A stretch of DNA of 64,000 nucleotides from positions 1 through 64,000 of the forward strand of contig CANQPB010000011.1 of assembly GCA_947625615.1 (NCBI GenBank), in the 5' to 3' direction. Source of the DNA: an uncultured Clostridia bacterium (GTDB lineage Bacteria > Bacillota > Clostridia > Oscillospirales > Ruminococcaceae). Below the pieces are notes generated by a model. The model did no database searches. It was not told where the DNA came from and worked only from the letters and a program-made list of their open reading frames with translations. Positions 40,291 to 48,810 of this stretch are shown here, in pieces (position 1 is the stretch's first letter; every line of letters starts with the position of its first letter). A program made the position numbers and the translations under genes.

Positions 40291-41217
40291 TTATATTATC
40301 TTTCCGCGATTCCATACTTTAAATTCAACCTCACCGCTTCCTATAAATACAGTTCTAACAAAACTATCAAACGTGTCGCCATGGAAATGCGTATAGTCAG
40401 AAAAATCATCATACCTGTCGCTTAACTCGCATTCAGGATATTCAAAATCATATACCTCTGCATGATATGACAGTTCTTCTTTATATTCATCTATTATTGT
40501 CATCAACTGATATTCATCTAAAAGGCTGTAATACTCCTTCCACCATGGCGGAAGAACTATTTTGACAGATATATCTTTATCATGACATAAATCACACATT
40601 TTCCCGAGGCGATTTATCACATCACGGTCATATGTATATCCCGCAAGATAATATTTCATCTGCTCTGCGCTTATTTTAAAATGCTCCTGCTTAATTTCCG
40701 ACGTTATTTTCTGACTTTGAGAACTTACTTCCGGAGTGCTTTTGAGCAATTTTAGCATTGCTCCTGCATTTTCAAGGCTGAAAGCGTATGTCAATGGACT
40801 TTTTATGTTTTTTTCAGTTGAATTAACTCGATCCTGCTGCAGGAGCGTGTTCATATTATAAAAGCTTGTAATTATAGTTATCTCTTTCAGAGAATTTGAT
40901 TCATCATTATCTATACACCACTGGAGCAAGCTGACCATTTCTTCAGTCATACAGCCTCCATAGGCCATATTAACATAATTCAGTCCGGTCTGTTCTGACA
41001 GCTCCCCGACATCATAGTGCGCAATCCGACTATCCCCTATTATAACCGCCTCATAATCATTGTTACGAAAATCAATCATTTTAGCAATCAATGGTGAGTT
41101 ATCACTGTTTTCCTTGCTGGTTCCGAAATAATTGTATGGATCATTCATGAAAAATACCAAGATGTAAATCAGCGCCGGGGTCATCACCGCAAATATCCAT
41201 AAATATAATTTTCGCAT
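40291..41217 (-). CDS. DltD/AlgX-like SGNH-fold membrane-anchored protein
   Basis: A 308-residue protein with one N-terminal membrane anchor (LYLWIFAVMTPALIYILVF) and an extracellular SGNH-type domain. It has a block I-like IIGDSRIAHYD with the candidate nucleophile serine, NMAYGGCMTEEM, and a C-terminal D-x-x-H pair in SDYTHFHGDTF. Proteins of this type (DltD, AlgJ/AlgX, PatB) partner an MBOAT to place acyl groups on polymers outside the membrane, and the MBOAT gene is directly upstream, 25 nt away. It is the last gene of the capsule operon. The fold call is good; the catalytic role is inferred. Confidence 0.78.
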   Translation of the reverse strand: MRKLYLWIFAVMTPALIYILVFFMNDPYNYFGTSKENSDNSPLIAKMIDFRNNDYEAVIIGDSRIAHYDVGELSEQTGLNYVNMAYGGCMTEEMVSLLQWCIDNDESNSLKEITIITSFYNMNTLLQQDRVNSTEKNIKSPLTYAFSLENAGAMLKLLKSTPEVSSQSQKITSEIKQEHFKISAEQMKYYLAGYTYDRDVINRLGKMCDLCHDKDISVKIVLPPWWKEYYSLLDEYQLMTIIDEYKEELSYHAEVYDFEYPECELSDRYDDFSDYTHFHGDTFDSFVRTVFIGSGEVEFKVWNRGKII

Positions 41218-41242
41218 AATAAACTTCCTTTTTATTTATATA

Positions 41243-42736
41243 TCAGAACTGCATGTATGTAAAATCTCCTGATGAACGGTTCATCATAAAGAGAAGCAAC
41301 ATTACAGTCAAAACCGACAAGATGTACTTAATGACAATATTTCGCCTTTTTATCCACGTCAAAATGTCAATTCCGTATTCTTCCAAAATATCATGCAGGA
41401 ACAAAATACAAGTGGATAAGATGGTAATAGCAAAATAAACGATTGCTCCAACTTGTTTGTAGAATGACACTCCCACCTGAAGAATTTTGGATACTTGAAT
41501 CAGCTGCGTAAAATCAAGCATATTTACAATCATATGCCACGCATCTGATAAATTCGCCGAGTTAAAAATAATATATCCTATACACACTACAAAAAAAGTT
41601 GATAATATTCTTAGGAATTTATTAACCGCATGTTTTTTCTTTAAGAAAACATTTTTAAAAACTCCGATTGTCATAAAAACGCCGTAGTACAGCCCCCATA
41701 TAATAAAAGTCATATTTGCACCATGCCATAGTCCTGTAGTTATCCATACTATCAAAGTAGCAATAACCGTTGGTATGGCGCGAGCTGCTTTTTTATGACC
41801 TTTTTCTTTAAGCCGCTGTCCCATTTTTCTAAGCAATGATGTCCTTTGTAAAGGATAGAAGAGATAATCTCTGAACCATGAAGACAAGGTAATATGCCAC
41901 TTTCTCCAGAAATCTTCAACTGATGTTGCAAAATAAGGACGTTCAAAATTGTTTTTTAATTCAATTCCGAAATATGACGACATTCCCCGCACCATATCTA
42001 TACACCCGGAAAAATCGGCATATAGGTATATTGCGTAAGCAATCCCTCCGGATAATATCAGAATACCCTTATATTCCTGATAGTTGTTGAAAATTAAATC
42101 AACATACACTTTTATATTGTCGGCAACACAAATCTTTTTAAAAAGTCCCCATGCAAACAGTATCAGCGCATCTCTGCACCTTTCATATTCTATATCTTTA
42201 GGCTGATACAACATTGAAGCTACATCTGCATATCGGCTTATAGGACCATCTATCATCTGAGGAAAATATGACGCAAAGAGCAACAGTTTTAAAAAATTCT
42301 GCTGTGGCTCTATAATTCCGTTATATACATCAATCATATATCCCATCATCTGGAATGTGTAAAACGATATTCCCAAAGGAATTATCATTTGAAGTGGCTC
42401 AAAGCTTTTGCCTGCCAACGAAGTCGCACTTGATGCAAAAAAATTGAAATATTTCAGAACGACAAGAATTCCGAAATTTGAGAGAAGTCCAATTGCAAGC
42501 AAAGCTTTTTTGTACTTTTTTCTTCCGTTCCTTTCAGATTTCGACATTCCGAGCGTGCAGAAAAATGTGCTGGCAGTTGTAAAGAGCAAAAAGACAAGCC
42601 CTTTAATTCCAAATGAAGCAAAAAACGCCATGCTAAACGCCAGCAGCAACTGCCATCTCCATTTTGCATTTACAAAGCCGTAAATCAACATTAACAAGGC
42701 TAAAAATGCAAAAAACTCAAATGAATTGAATACCAT
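41243..42736 (-). CDS. MBOAT-family membrane-bound O-acyltransferase
   Basis: A 497-residue multi-pass protein (about 11 helices) of the AlgI/DltB group. Diagnostic text: VVLKYFNFFA, GISFYTFQMMGYMIDVY, FPQMIDGPISRY, YFATSVEDFWRKWHITLSSWFRDYLFYPL and the catalytic-histidine region WITTGLWHGANMTFIIWG. MBOAT channels pass an activated acyl group across the membrane to an outer acceptor. Its neighbours are a DltD-like protein, an ACP and FkbH, so the donor is probably an acyl-ACP as in DltB rather than acetyl-CoA. Start ATG 42736 has TGGAGGAAGTATAA. Confidence 0.92.
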   Translation of the reverse strand: MVFNSFEFFAFLALLMLIYGFVNAKWRWQLLLAFSMAFFASFGIKGLVFLLFTTASTFFCTLGMSKSERNGRKKYKKALLAIGLLSNFGILVVLKYFNFFASSATSLAGKSFEPLQMIIPLGISFYTFQMMGYMIDVYNGIIEPQQNFLKLLLFASYFPQMIDGPISRYADVASMLYQPKDIEYERCRDALILFAWGLFKKICVADNIKVYVDLIFNNYQEYKGILILSGGIAYAIYLYADFSGCIDMVRGMSSYFGIELKNNFERPYFATSVEDFWRKWHITLSSWFRDYLFYPLQRTSLLRKMGQRLKEKGHKKAARAIPTVIATLIVWITTGLWHGANMTFIIWGLYYGVFMTIGVFKNVFLKKKHAVNKFLRILSTFFVVCIGYIIFNSANLSDAWHMIVNMLDFTQLIQVSKILQVGVSFYKQVGAIVYFAITILSTCILFLHDILEEYGIDILTWIKRRNIVIKYILSVLTVMLLLFMMNRSSGDFTYMQF

Positions 42737-42753
42737 TTATACTTCCTCCAGCT

Positions 42754-43169
42754 TTACTCTTCAACAATTTCAAAAATCCCGGAATTTTTACCCATCAGGA
42801 ATGCAACCTGTTTATATCCACCCCTGTGGGAAAATGCAGTCGCAAACGCAGTCGGAATTATGACCCCCTGAAGCCTTGCCTTTCAAGCTCAGATATATCT
42901 CCCTCAAGGTCACTCGACTTATAGCATATATGGTATGCCGTCGGGCCGACTTTTGAAAGATATGTATCGACGGGAGAGAGCTTTTCTTTATCTATTGGTG
43001 AAACAAGCTCGATACGGTATGAGTCATTGTTTCCGAAACAAATAAAAATATTTCGGTCTTCATCGTCAATTACATCTTCAAATTCAAAACCGAGCTTTTC
43101 AAATTCGCTGATGGCTTTGCTTATATTTTTAACAGCATAACCAATATGATCAACCGTCAAATCCTTCAC
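42754..43169 (-). pseudogene. VOC (glyoxalase-fold) protein, frameshifted near the C-terminus
   Basis: The first frame gives 103 residues beginning MKDLTVDHIGYAVKNISKAIS, a vicinal-oxygen-chelate fold of the methylmalonyl-CoA epimerase-like kind found in polysaccharide clusters, and stops at 42858 after RQGFRGS. One additional base in the G5 run (42864-42868) continues the frame as VIIPTAFATAFSHRGGYKQV...FLMGKNSGIFEIVEE to a stop at 42754, which is the normal family ending. The gene is therefore either frameshifted or misread. It lies 4 nt after the ACP gene. The role in the acyl pathway is unknown, perhaps epimerising or modifying an acyl thioester. Confidence 0.75.
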
Positions 43170-43173
43170 CCAC

Positions 43174-43422
43174 TTATTTATTTTCTAAATGCTTGATTAT
43201 TGCGTCAACCAATTCCCCCACATTCTTTGACCCTGAAACCTCGGCGAGGGTAAACCTGATTCCGAACTCGTCCTCAATGTCGCTGACAAGGCTTAAATGC
43301 GAGAGGCTGTCCCACTCCTCAACATCGGCGGCGGTGGTCTGCTCGGTGAGCTCGACCTCGTCGTTGTCAAAGACGTCGCGCGCGATTTCCGTGATTTTCT
43401 TAAGTATTTCGTTTCTTTCCAT
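43174..43422 (-). CDS. Acyl carrier protein
   Basis: 82 residues, acidic and four-helical, with the phosphopantetheine serine in EEWDSLSHLSL (residues about 37-47). The close fit of the neighbours (FkbH 5 nt upstream, VOC 4 nt downstream) shows this is a dedicated carrier rather than the fatty-acid ACP. FkbH-type enzymes load glyceryl units on such carriers, so the cargo is likely a three-carbon acyl group handed to the MBOAT. It needs a phosphopantetheinyl transferase encoded elsewhere. Confidence 0.92.
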   Translation of the reverse strand: MERNEILKKITEIARDVFDNDEVELTEQTTAADVEEWDSLSHLSLVSDIEDEFGIRFTLAEVSGSKNVGELVDAIIKHLENK

Positions 43423-43427
43423 TTTAA

Positions 43428-45146
43428 TTACTCCTTTATATAAATTTTCTTTTCTTCGTATTTGCTTACGTCCATAACGTAATTGTTTTCGGATATTTCC
43501 TCAAAGCCCATAGTCTTATAAATATCCTTTACCATTGCGTTTTTCGGGGTCGGGATATATTCGCCGTAAACGCGCTTATATCCGCGGTTTTTTGCCTCAC
43601 GCATAAAGCAGTTGACGATATATTCCTCCATTCCCCGTTTCAGAACGCGGCAGCTCATCAGCCAGGTGTCGATGAAAAGCTCGTCCCCGTTTTTCTTTTT
43701 CATAATAACTACTCCGACTAAGCCGTGGTCGCCGAATTTATCGCGGAGGGTGTAGTAAAGGGTCACATAATTCGGGTCGTTTGCGATGCTTTGGATATCC
43801 GCATCGGTATAACGAACGGTTCGCAGGTTAAACTGGTTCGAGCGTTGGGTTAGCTGGGCAATACGCGAAAACTTAGACTCCTCAAACGGCTTCGCCTCGC
43901 CTATCATCTTGAGGCTTTCAAGGTAGCCGTCGATGGATTCAAAGGACATCATCAGCTTGGTGCGCTCAAATTCCGCCTGATAAAGCTTTGTGCGATCAGA
44001 GCCTGCGCCTGTGAACGAAGCCGTTTCAAAGTAATTCTGCTCCTGCAAATATCCAAGATAAAGCGCGGGGTCCTCGGGGAGCTCGGGAACTTCGATTTCG
44101 GGTATCATCTGCCGAACGAGATTTCGCTCGAACGGGTTGTCGTCGATAAATACCATTGAGTCCATACCGATATTCAGCGTCTTCTGAATAAGGCGAATAT
44201 TCGAGGCTTTGTCCTCCCAGTTCGCGACGAAAAGAGCTATATCCGAAAGCCTGAGAATCATCTCGTCGTGCTCCTCGAAAGGCTTTTTCGCGATGTCCTC
44301 GTTGTTTTTGCTGCATACGCAGAGGATTATGCCGCATTCTTTAAGCTGTTTAAGCCAGCGCTGGAAGTCGGTGAAAACGTGTCCCCTGCCGAGCTCGCCG
44401 ATTTCGATGTTATCCATGCCGTCGTCGCCTATAACGCCGCCCCAAAGGGTGTTGTCAAGGTCCAAAACGACGCATTTTTTGATTCTTCCGGCAAGCGCTT
44501 TCTGAACGTCTATAACCGCCTTTGCGACATAGGGAAGGGCGTCGGTAGATACTGTCATCTTTGCATTGTAGTAGAGCGGAGCATCGTAAAACGCAGATGT
44601 TCCGAGATGAATCTGAACCGACAAAAGATCAATCGGGTAAACGTTTTTGCGCTGCTCCATCGCTTCCGAGAGCATAAAATTCAGCTTACGAATTTGGTAA
44701 ACGAACGCGGAATTTACTTTGCAGGAGTAGTTGCCGAGCGCCTTGTCGTCGATTTCGGTGAAGTTCATTTGCAGGATATTTGCCTTGCTGTTCTTGGAGA
44801 TGAGGTCCCAGTACATCGTGATTTTTTGCATCACTGACACGGCAAAACCCGAACGTGCCTCAAGCGGCAAATCCAGAAATTCCTCGTAGAGCTTGTCCGT
44901 CGCGAGCCACAAAAGTATGCTGTCAGGCTCGAAGTTGTAGACTTCGGAGGCAGGGTCTAAAAGCTGAGCCTCAATTTGGTTGTAGTCGGCGTCGTAGACA
45001 GTCAGCGGGAGATTTTCGAGGGTTGCGTAACCACAGATTGCTACGGCTAAAAACTGGGTGGATACGTTGCCCAAAATTGCGAGGCGGCGAGGGGTGCCGG
45101 GAGCTATTTGTTTTGAGGTTTTTCTCAATTCTTTGAATGTGTGCAT
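43428..45146 (-). CDS. FkbH-like HAD-superfamily acyl-loading protein
   Basis: About 572 residues from ATG 45146 (track TTG four codons earlier). An N-terminal Rossmann/SGNH-like region (RRLAILGNVSTQFLAVAI) is followed by the HAD-IIIC domain with VVLDLDNTLWGGVIGDDG and SMVFIDDNPFERNLVRQ, and a C-terminal GNAT-like part (FGDHGLVGVVIM, YGEYIPTPKN). FkbH proteins in polyketide pathways dephosphorylate 1,3-bisphosphoglycerate and load a glyceryl group on an ACP. The adjacent ACP and MBOAT suggest the same chemistry used for polysaccharide decoration. The family is sure; the cargo is inferred. Confidence 0.92.
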   Translation of the reverse strand: MHTFKELRKTSKQIAPGTPRRLAILGNVSTQFLAVAICGYATLENLPLTVYDADYNQIEAQLLDPASEVYNFEPDSILLWLATDKLYEEFLDLPLEARSGFAVSVMQKITMYWDLISKNSKANILQMNFTEIDDKALGNYSCKVNSAFVYQIRKLNFMLSEAMEQRKNVYPIDLLSVQIHLGTSAFYDAPLYYNAKMTVSTDALPYVAKAVIDVQKALAGRIKKCVVLDLDNTLWGGVIGDDGMDNIEIGELGRGHVFTDFQRWLKQLKECGIILCVCSKNNEDIAKKPFEEHDEMILRLSDIALFVANWEDKASNIRLIQKTLNIGMDSMVFIDDNPFERNLVRQMIPEIEVPELPEDPALYLGYLQEQNYFETASFTGAGSDRTKLYQAEFERTKLMMSFESIDGYLESLKMIGEAKPFEESKFSRIAQLTQRSNQFNLRTVRYTDADIQSIANDPNYVTLYYTLRDKFGDHGLVGVVIMKKKNGDELFIDTWLMSCRVLKRGMEEYIVNCFMREAKNRGYKRVYGEYIPTPKNAMVKDIYKTMGFEEISENNYVMDVSKYEEKKIYIKE

Positions 45147-45147
45147 A

Positions 45148-46323
45148 TCATTTACCAATTATATTCTTTATAAATTTTTTGGCTGAACTCTTAACAGACG
45201 CATATATCCTCTTGGCTTTATTCGAGCCTTCAATACTCCATACGACTTGGCTGAAAGGCTCTTTGCTCAATCTTTCAAAAAATTCTGCCCTTCTGGGATT
45301 AAGCTTTACGCAGTTTAATATTCTCGGGTTACCTCTCGTCGCCTCTTGGATAGTTCGTGTTTCTATGATTAAGTTTTCAGACGCATTTTTCAGCAGCAGG
45401 TCGCCTTTTGGGGAATTTACCATTGCAACTGACACTCCGTATTTTTCCTCTTCCTTAGTGAAATTCAGCCCCCAAAAATCGCCCATTGAAATATCTGCAA
45501 TTCTCGGAAACGTTTTGTATTTGCAGTTTTCACATGATTGCCGGATATGAATTCTCAATGAAACAAACGAATTGACCCATGAGTCTGTTATTCTGTTTCC
45601 ATAATATACTTTACCGTTTTTAAATCTGACCATAGTTCCGAGGTTTGTCCAACCTCTTGACTTATTTTTCAGATGGACCTCCTGAACTTCGGACTTATAT
45701 GTTTTCTCAAGTTCCTCAATAAAACTTCTGAACGCCAAGGGAGAATTTATCCCCAAACATATAAAATCCGCAGAATAAAGATTAGGATATTCTTTTCCGA
45801 CATATCCATATAAAGCACTCACCTGACAAGGCGTGCCACAGAATAATACCTTTTTGCCATTATCCAGAAGCTTTTTTACCTGCTTATATATACCCTCCGT
45901 GTCGCTTTGAAAATATTTGGTGCGCATTATCTTTTTTAAACCATCATGATTATTTGAAATAAAGTGATGTGCGCCTTTCCAGTCGTCATCATATACGCAG
46001 CCAACTATATACCCGCTATCTTTCAAAAAAGCGTCTGCAAGGCCGTAATACAATGCTCCCGATGTGCTGTTATATCTTATATCCTTATCTTTGTTATATA
46101 CTTTATAAACTTTGGGTTCTTCATAGTTTTCATGAGATGCATAATGGCATTCCAATGCAGGGCAAGTTTTCTCACACAAACCGCACCTTACACATATATC
46201 TCCATTTATTCTCGGAAACCAAAAGCCCTCTTTATCAAGTTCGTATGTTATTGCATTAACGGGACATATGTCGCCGCAAGCCTTGCAGCCTACGCAATCA
46301 AGTTTTGAAACTTTATCAATCAT
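45148..46323 (-). CDS. FrhB-like iron-sulfur protein (F420 hydrogenase/dehydrogenase beta family) of capsule clusters
   Basis: 391 residues from ATG 46323, which overlaps the upstream acetyltransferase stop (ATGA). Two N-terminal 4Fe-4S motifs (CVGCKACGDICP and CVRCGLCEKTCP) precede FrhB_N/FrhB_C domains (YNSTSGALYYGLAD, VLFCGTPCQVSAL, SCENCKYKTFPRIADISMGDFWG). In polysaccharide operons this family accompanies pyruvyltransferase-like genes and is thought to catalyse a redox step on a sugar or lipid-linked glycan; no exact reaction is established. It is the likely redox partner for an aldo/keto reductase or pyruvyltransferase in this operon. Confidence 0.88.
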   Translation of the reverse strand: MIDKVSKLDCVGCKACGDICPVNAITYELDKEGFWFPRINGDICVRCGLCEKTCPALECHYASHENYEEPKVYKVYNKDKDIRYNSTSGALYYGLADAFLKDSGYIVGCVYDDDWKGAHHFISNNHDGLKKIMRTKYFQSDTEGIYKQVKKLLDNGKKVLFCGTPCQVSALYGYVGKEYPNLYSADFICLGINSPLAFRSFIEELEKTYKSEVQEVHLKNKSRGWTNLGTMVRFKNGKVYYGNRITDSWVNSFVSLRIHIRQSCENCKYKTFPRIADISMGDFWGLNFTKEEEKYGVSVAMVNSPKGDLLLKNASENLIIETRTIQEATRGNPRILNCVKLNPRRAEFFERLSKEPFSQVVWSIEGSNKAKRIYASVKSSAKKFIKNIIGK

Positions 46324-46972
46324 GCCTTCCACTTAACCTCCAATGCCGATCTTGCCGGACTTCCAACTGCCATTGTTCCCGAGCGAATTTTACCCGCTAC
46401 CAAAGAACCAGCAGAAATAACAGCACCATCGCCTATCTTACTTCCGCGGATTACCGTACACTTAAGACCTATCCAAACATGGTCACCTATTGTAACAGGA
46501 CGCGGCGGGTTTGTCTGGTTGCCGTTGTCATCCAAAAGCGGGTGATGATCGGAATCGTATATAAATACTTCACGAGAAATCAGTACTTCTTTCCCTATGT
46601 TGATTTCTTTTGCAGCCAATATGACTGCACCCGTATTTATGTATGCCGAACCAATAGTAACTGTTGCATCTTTCTTTATTTCAATCGTGGCTTTATAGCA
46701 AAGACTTGTATCGCCCAATATCTCAAGCCGCGCTCCTTTCGACATTCTCACATAAGCCTCTGCTTTAGAATGCTTAGGAAGATAGTAGTTAACACGAAAA
46801 TACCCATCATGTAAAATAATTTTTGCACCTTTTTCTATGTCCAAAGAAGCGTGCTTATACGGCATCAGAAAACCTTTGCCCTGTCTTTCCACTTTTTTGC
46901 TGAAAAAGTTATACCAAATAAATTTTTGAAGGCTGATTTTTGAAGCAGAATTATTTTACTTTTCAGTCCCAT
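46320..46972 (-). CDS. Hexapeptide-repeat (LbH) O-acetyltransferase, 5' end frameshifted
   Basis: The track ORF (190 residues) is a left-handed beta-helix acetyltransferase: TIEIKKDATVTIGSAYINTG, KEVLISREVFIYDSDHHPL (active histidines), VTIGDHVWIGLKCTVIRGSKIGDG. Its GTG start cuts the family N-terminus. The same frame is open further upstream as SLQKFIWYNFFSKKVERQGKG, normal family text, but without a start. ATG 46972 with GAGGTGAAACG is one frame off (MGLKSK...); one more A in the A4 run at 46954-46957 joins them. It acetylates a hydroxyl of the polysaccharide repeat unit. Confidence 0.85.
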
Positions 46973-46985
46973 CGTTTCACCTCAT

Positions 46986-47930
46986 TCAATCGTTATAAAT
47001 ATATTTAGAATCATCTATCCCATTTGAGTCAAGCAGGGCATAATCTTTATTAAGTGATTCTATCTCAGCCATTTCTTCCCTTGTCAATTCAAAGTCAAAA
47101 ATATTAAGATTCTCAGTCATATGCTCCTTGCTGAATGTGCTCACAACCGGGATTACTCCGTTTTGATAATGCCAACGCAGTGTAATCTGAACAGATGTCT
47201 TGTTATATTTAGCAATCATTTTTTTCATGATGTCCGTATCTGCAAGTTCCTTTGAGCCTCTTGCAGTCGGGGTATGCGCTTCGAGCAAGATATTATGCTC
47301 TTTGCAGTATTCGCGAAGCTCGCGCTTTGAATTCAGCGGATGCAATTCCGTCTGAACTATCATCGGCGGCCCAAGTCCGGCCTCTTCGATTTGTTTTAGA
47401 TGGCTGACATGAAGATTGCAGGCACCGTACGCTTTGCATTTTCCCATTTTATACTGTTCAATTATCTGAGCATAGTAATTCAGCCAATCGCCCTCAGGCC
47501 AGTGGAGCAAATATACATCGACGCAGTTAACTCCGAGATTAGCAAGAGAGATTTCGAGATTACCCTTTACTGTATTAGGAGAGCAACTCCTGGTAACGTC
47601 CATTGCGCTGCATTTTGTAACAAGAACAGTGCCTTCTTTTTGAGCAACTGTTTTCCCAATATACTTTTCAGAATAACCATAAATTCTGCCCGTATCAAAC
47701 ATTCTGTATCCGACGTCATACGCTTGTTCGAGATATTTTTTGCAAAACAGGTTTCCTTTAAGCTCTCTGTTCAATTTTAAGTGCTTTACAGATGACAGGA
47801 TTTCACGAAGATTAATCTTTAAAAACAGCTTTTTGTTTCTGCTGTATTTCCATATAACCCCGGTTCCGAAAGAAATCCAAGGGAGCGTCAGCCCGTTGTC
47901 CAACACATACGACTTATCCTGTCTTTCCAT
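46986..47930 (-). CDS. Aldo/keto reductase family protein
   Basis: 314 residues from ATG 47930 (GGAGGCAAAT; the track TTG is 4 codons earlier). An AKR barrel with the catalytic set in GYRMFDTGRIYGYSEKYIGK (Asp, Tyr), VTKCS (Lys) and YLLHWPEG (His), then TLRWHYQNGVIPVVSTFSKE for the cofactor. AKRs reduce carbonyls with NADPH. Within this capsule operon it may reduce a keto-sugar or an oxidised side group made with the FrhB-like protein. A ~40-residue insertion before the first catalytic helix (NKKLFLKINLREILSSVKHL) is unusual. Confidence 0.85.
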   Translation of the reverse strand: MERQDKSYVLDNGLTLPWISFGTGVIWKYSRNKKLFLKINLREILSSVKHLKLNRELKGNLFCKKYLEQAYDVGYRMFDTGRIYGYSEKYIGKTVAQKEGTVLVTKCSAMDVTRSCSPNTVKGNLEISLANLGVNCVDVYLLHWPEGDWLNYYAQIIEQYKMGKCKAYGACNLHVSHLKQIEEAGLGPPMIVQTELHPLNSKRELREYCKEHNILLEAHTPTARGSKELADTDIMKKMIAKYNKTSVQITLRWHYQNGVIPVVSTFSKEHMTENLNIFDFELTREEMAEIESLNKDYALLDSNGIDDSKYIYND

Positions 47931-47951
47931 ATTTGCCTCCAAATCATAATT

Positions 47952-48794
47952 TTATAATACCTTTTTAATATCTTCCCATACTGTTTTTGTAAAATCCTTT
48001 TGATTTTCAGGGGTGAGGAACAATCCGTTTGTATAAAAGCTTTCATCTTTAAATCGCTTGTCGTCTATGTAATTCAGAAGCGGAGTACTATCATCTGTTG
48101 CCGACCGCAAATTATCATAAACAAAGCTCTGTATGAAATCATCCGATATATTATTGCGAAGCTCTCCACTCATCGGAGGAATAAGGATTACAGGTCTAAG
48201 TCCATGTAAACGACAGTTATCTATGACTTTTTTCAAATCGTTTTCCTTTTCTTTGAACACGTCACGGTAATATTCCGCCTGAGCAGAATCCGTCAGATTG
48301 TTTAAATATTTATTGTCCGATACCCACCCTTTGACCATAGCATCTATTGGACTCAAAGCGCCGGCTTTTTTACATGAAAAAAGCTTTTTCAGCCTACGGC
48401 AAAGTCCACTTAATACTCTTAGAATGAAATTTTTGCACTTAAGGGAAATAGGGAGTTTTTTATATAGCGAATACTTCCATTTCGGCAAGTCCACATCTGA
48501 CGCCGGAAGAATTGAAACATATTTTTCGGAAAAACTATCTTTATAGAGATAATCATTTTTTGCAAACGAAAGAGGGCATACAACTACTATTACAACTCCA
48601 CCCATCTTAACATGATTGCCGTAGCACTTTATTATCCGCGCGTCGTAACGAAAGTCCTCAGGGACTATTGCCATATTACAGCCTGATATTTCAGGTATGG
48701 CAGACCAGTCAAAATCATAATAGCTCGGACCTGATCCTATATTTACCGCGTCCAAATTGTAAGGAATATTTGAAAACCGTTCTTTTAAATTCAT
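47952..48794 (-). CDS. SGNH-like protein of capsule clusters, unknown function
   Basis: 280 residues from ATG 48794 (TTTGGAGAGGGCAT; the track start is 14 codons earlier, overlapping Wzx). The N-terminus NLDAVNIGSGPSYYDFDWSA resembles the G-x-S start of SGNH-like proteins found in polysaccharide loci. The later text VVIVVVCPLSFA, RPVILIPPMSGELRNN and LFLTPENQKDFTKTVW also fits that fold, but a classic D-x-x-H pair is not obvious. No signal peptide, so it may be cytosolic or interact with a membrane partner. Function unknown. Confidence 0.65.
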   Translation of the reverse strand: MNLKERFSNIPYNLDAVNIGSGPSYYDFDWSAIPEISGCNMAIVPEDFRYDARIIKCYGNHVKMGGVVIVVVCPLSFAKNDYLYKDSFSEKYVSILPASDVDLPKWKYSLYKKLPISLKCKNFILRVLSGLCRRLKKLFSCKKAGALSPIDAMVKGWVSDNKYLNNLTDSAQAEYYRDVFKEKENDLKKVIDNCRLHGLRPVILIPPMSGELRNNISDDFIQSFVYDNLRSATDDSTPLLNYIDDKRFKDESFYTNGLFLTPENQKDFTKTVWEDIKKVL

Positions 48795-48810
48795 ATGCCC
48801 TCTCCAAATA

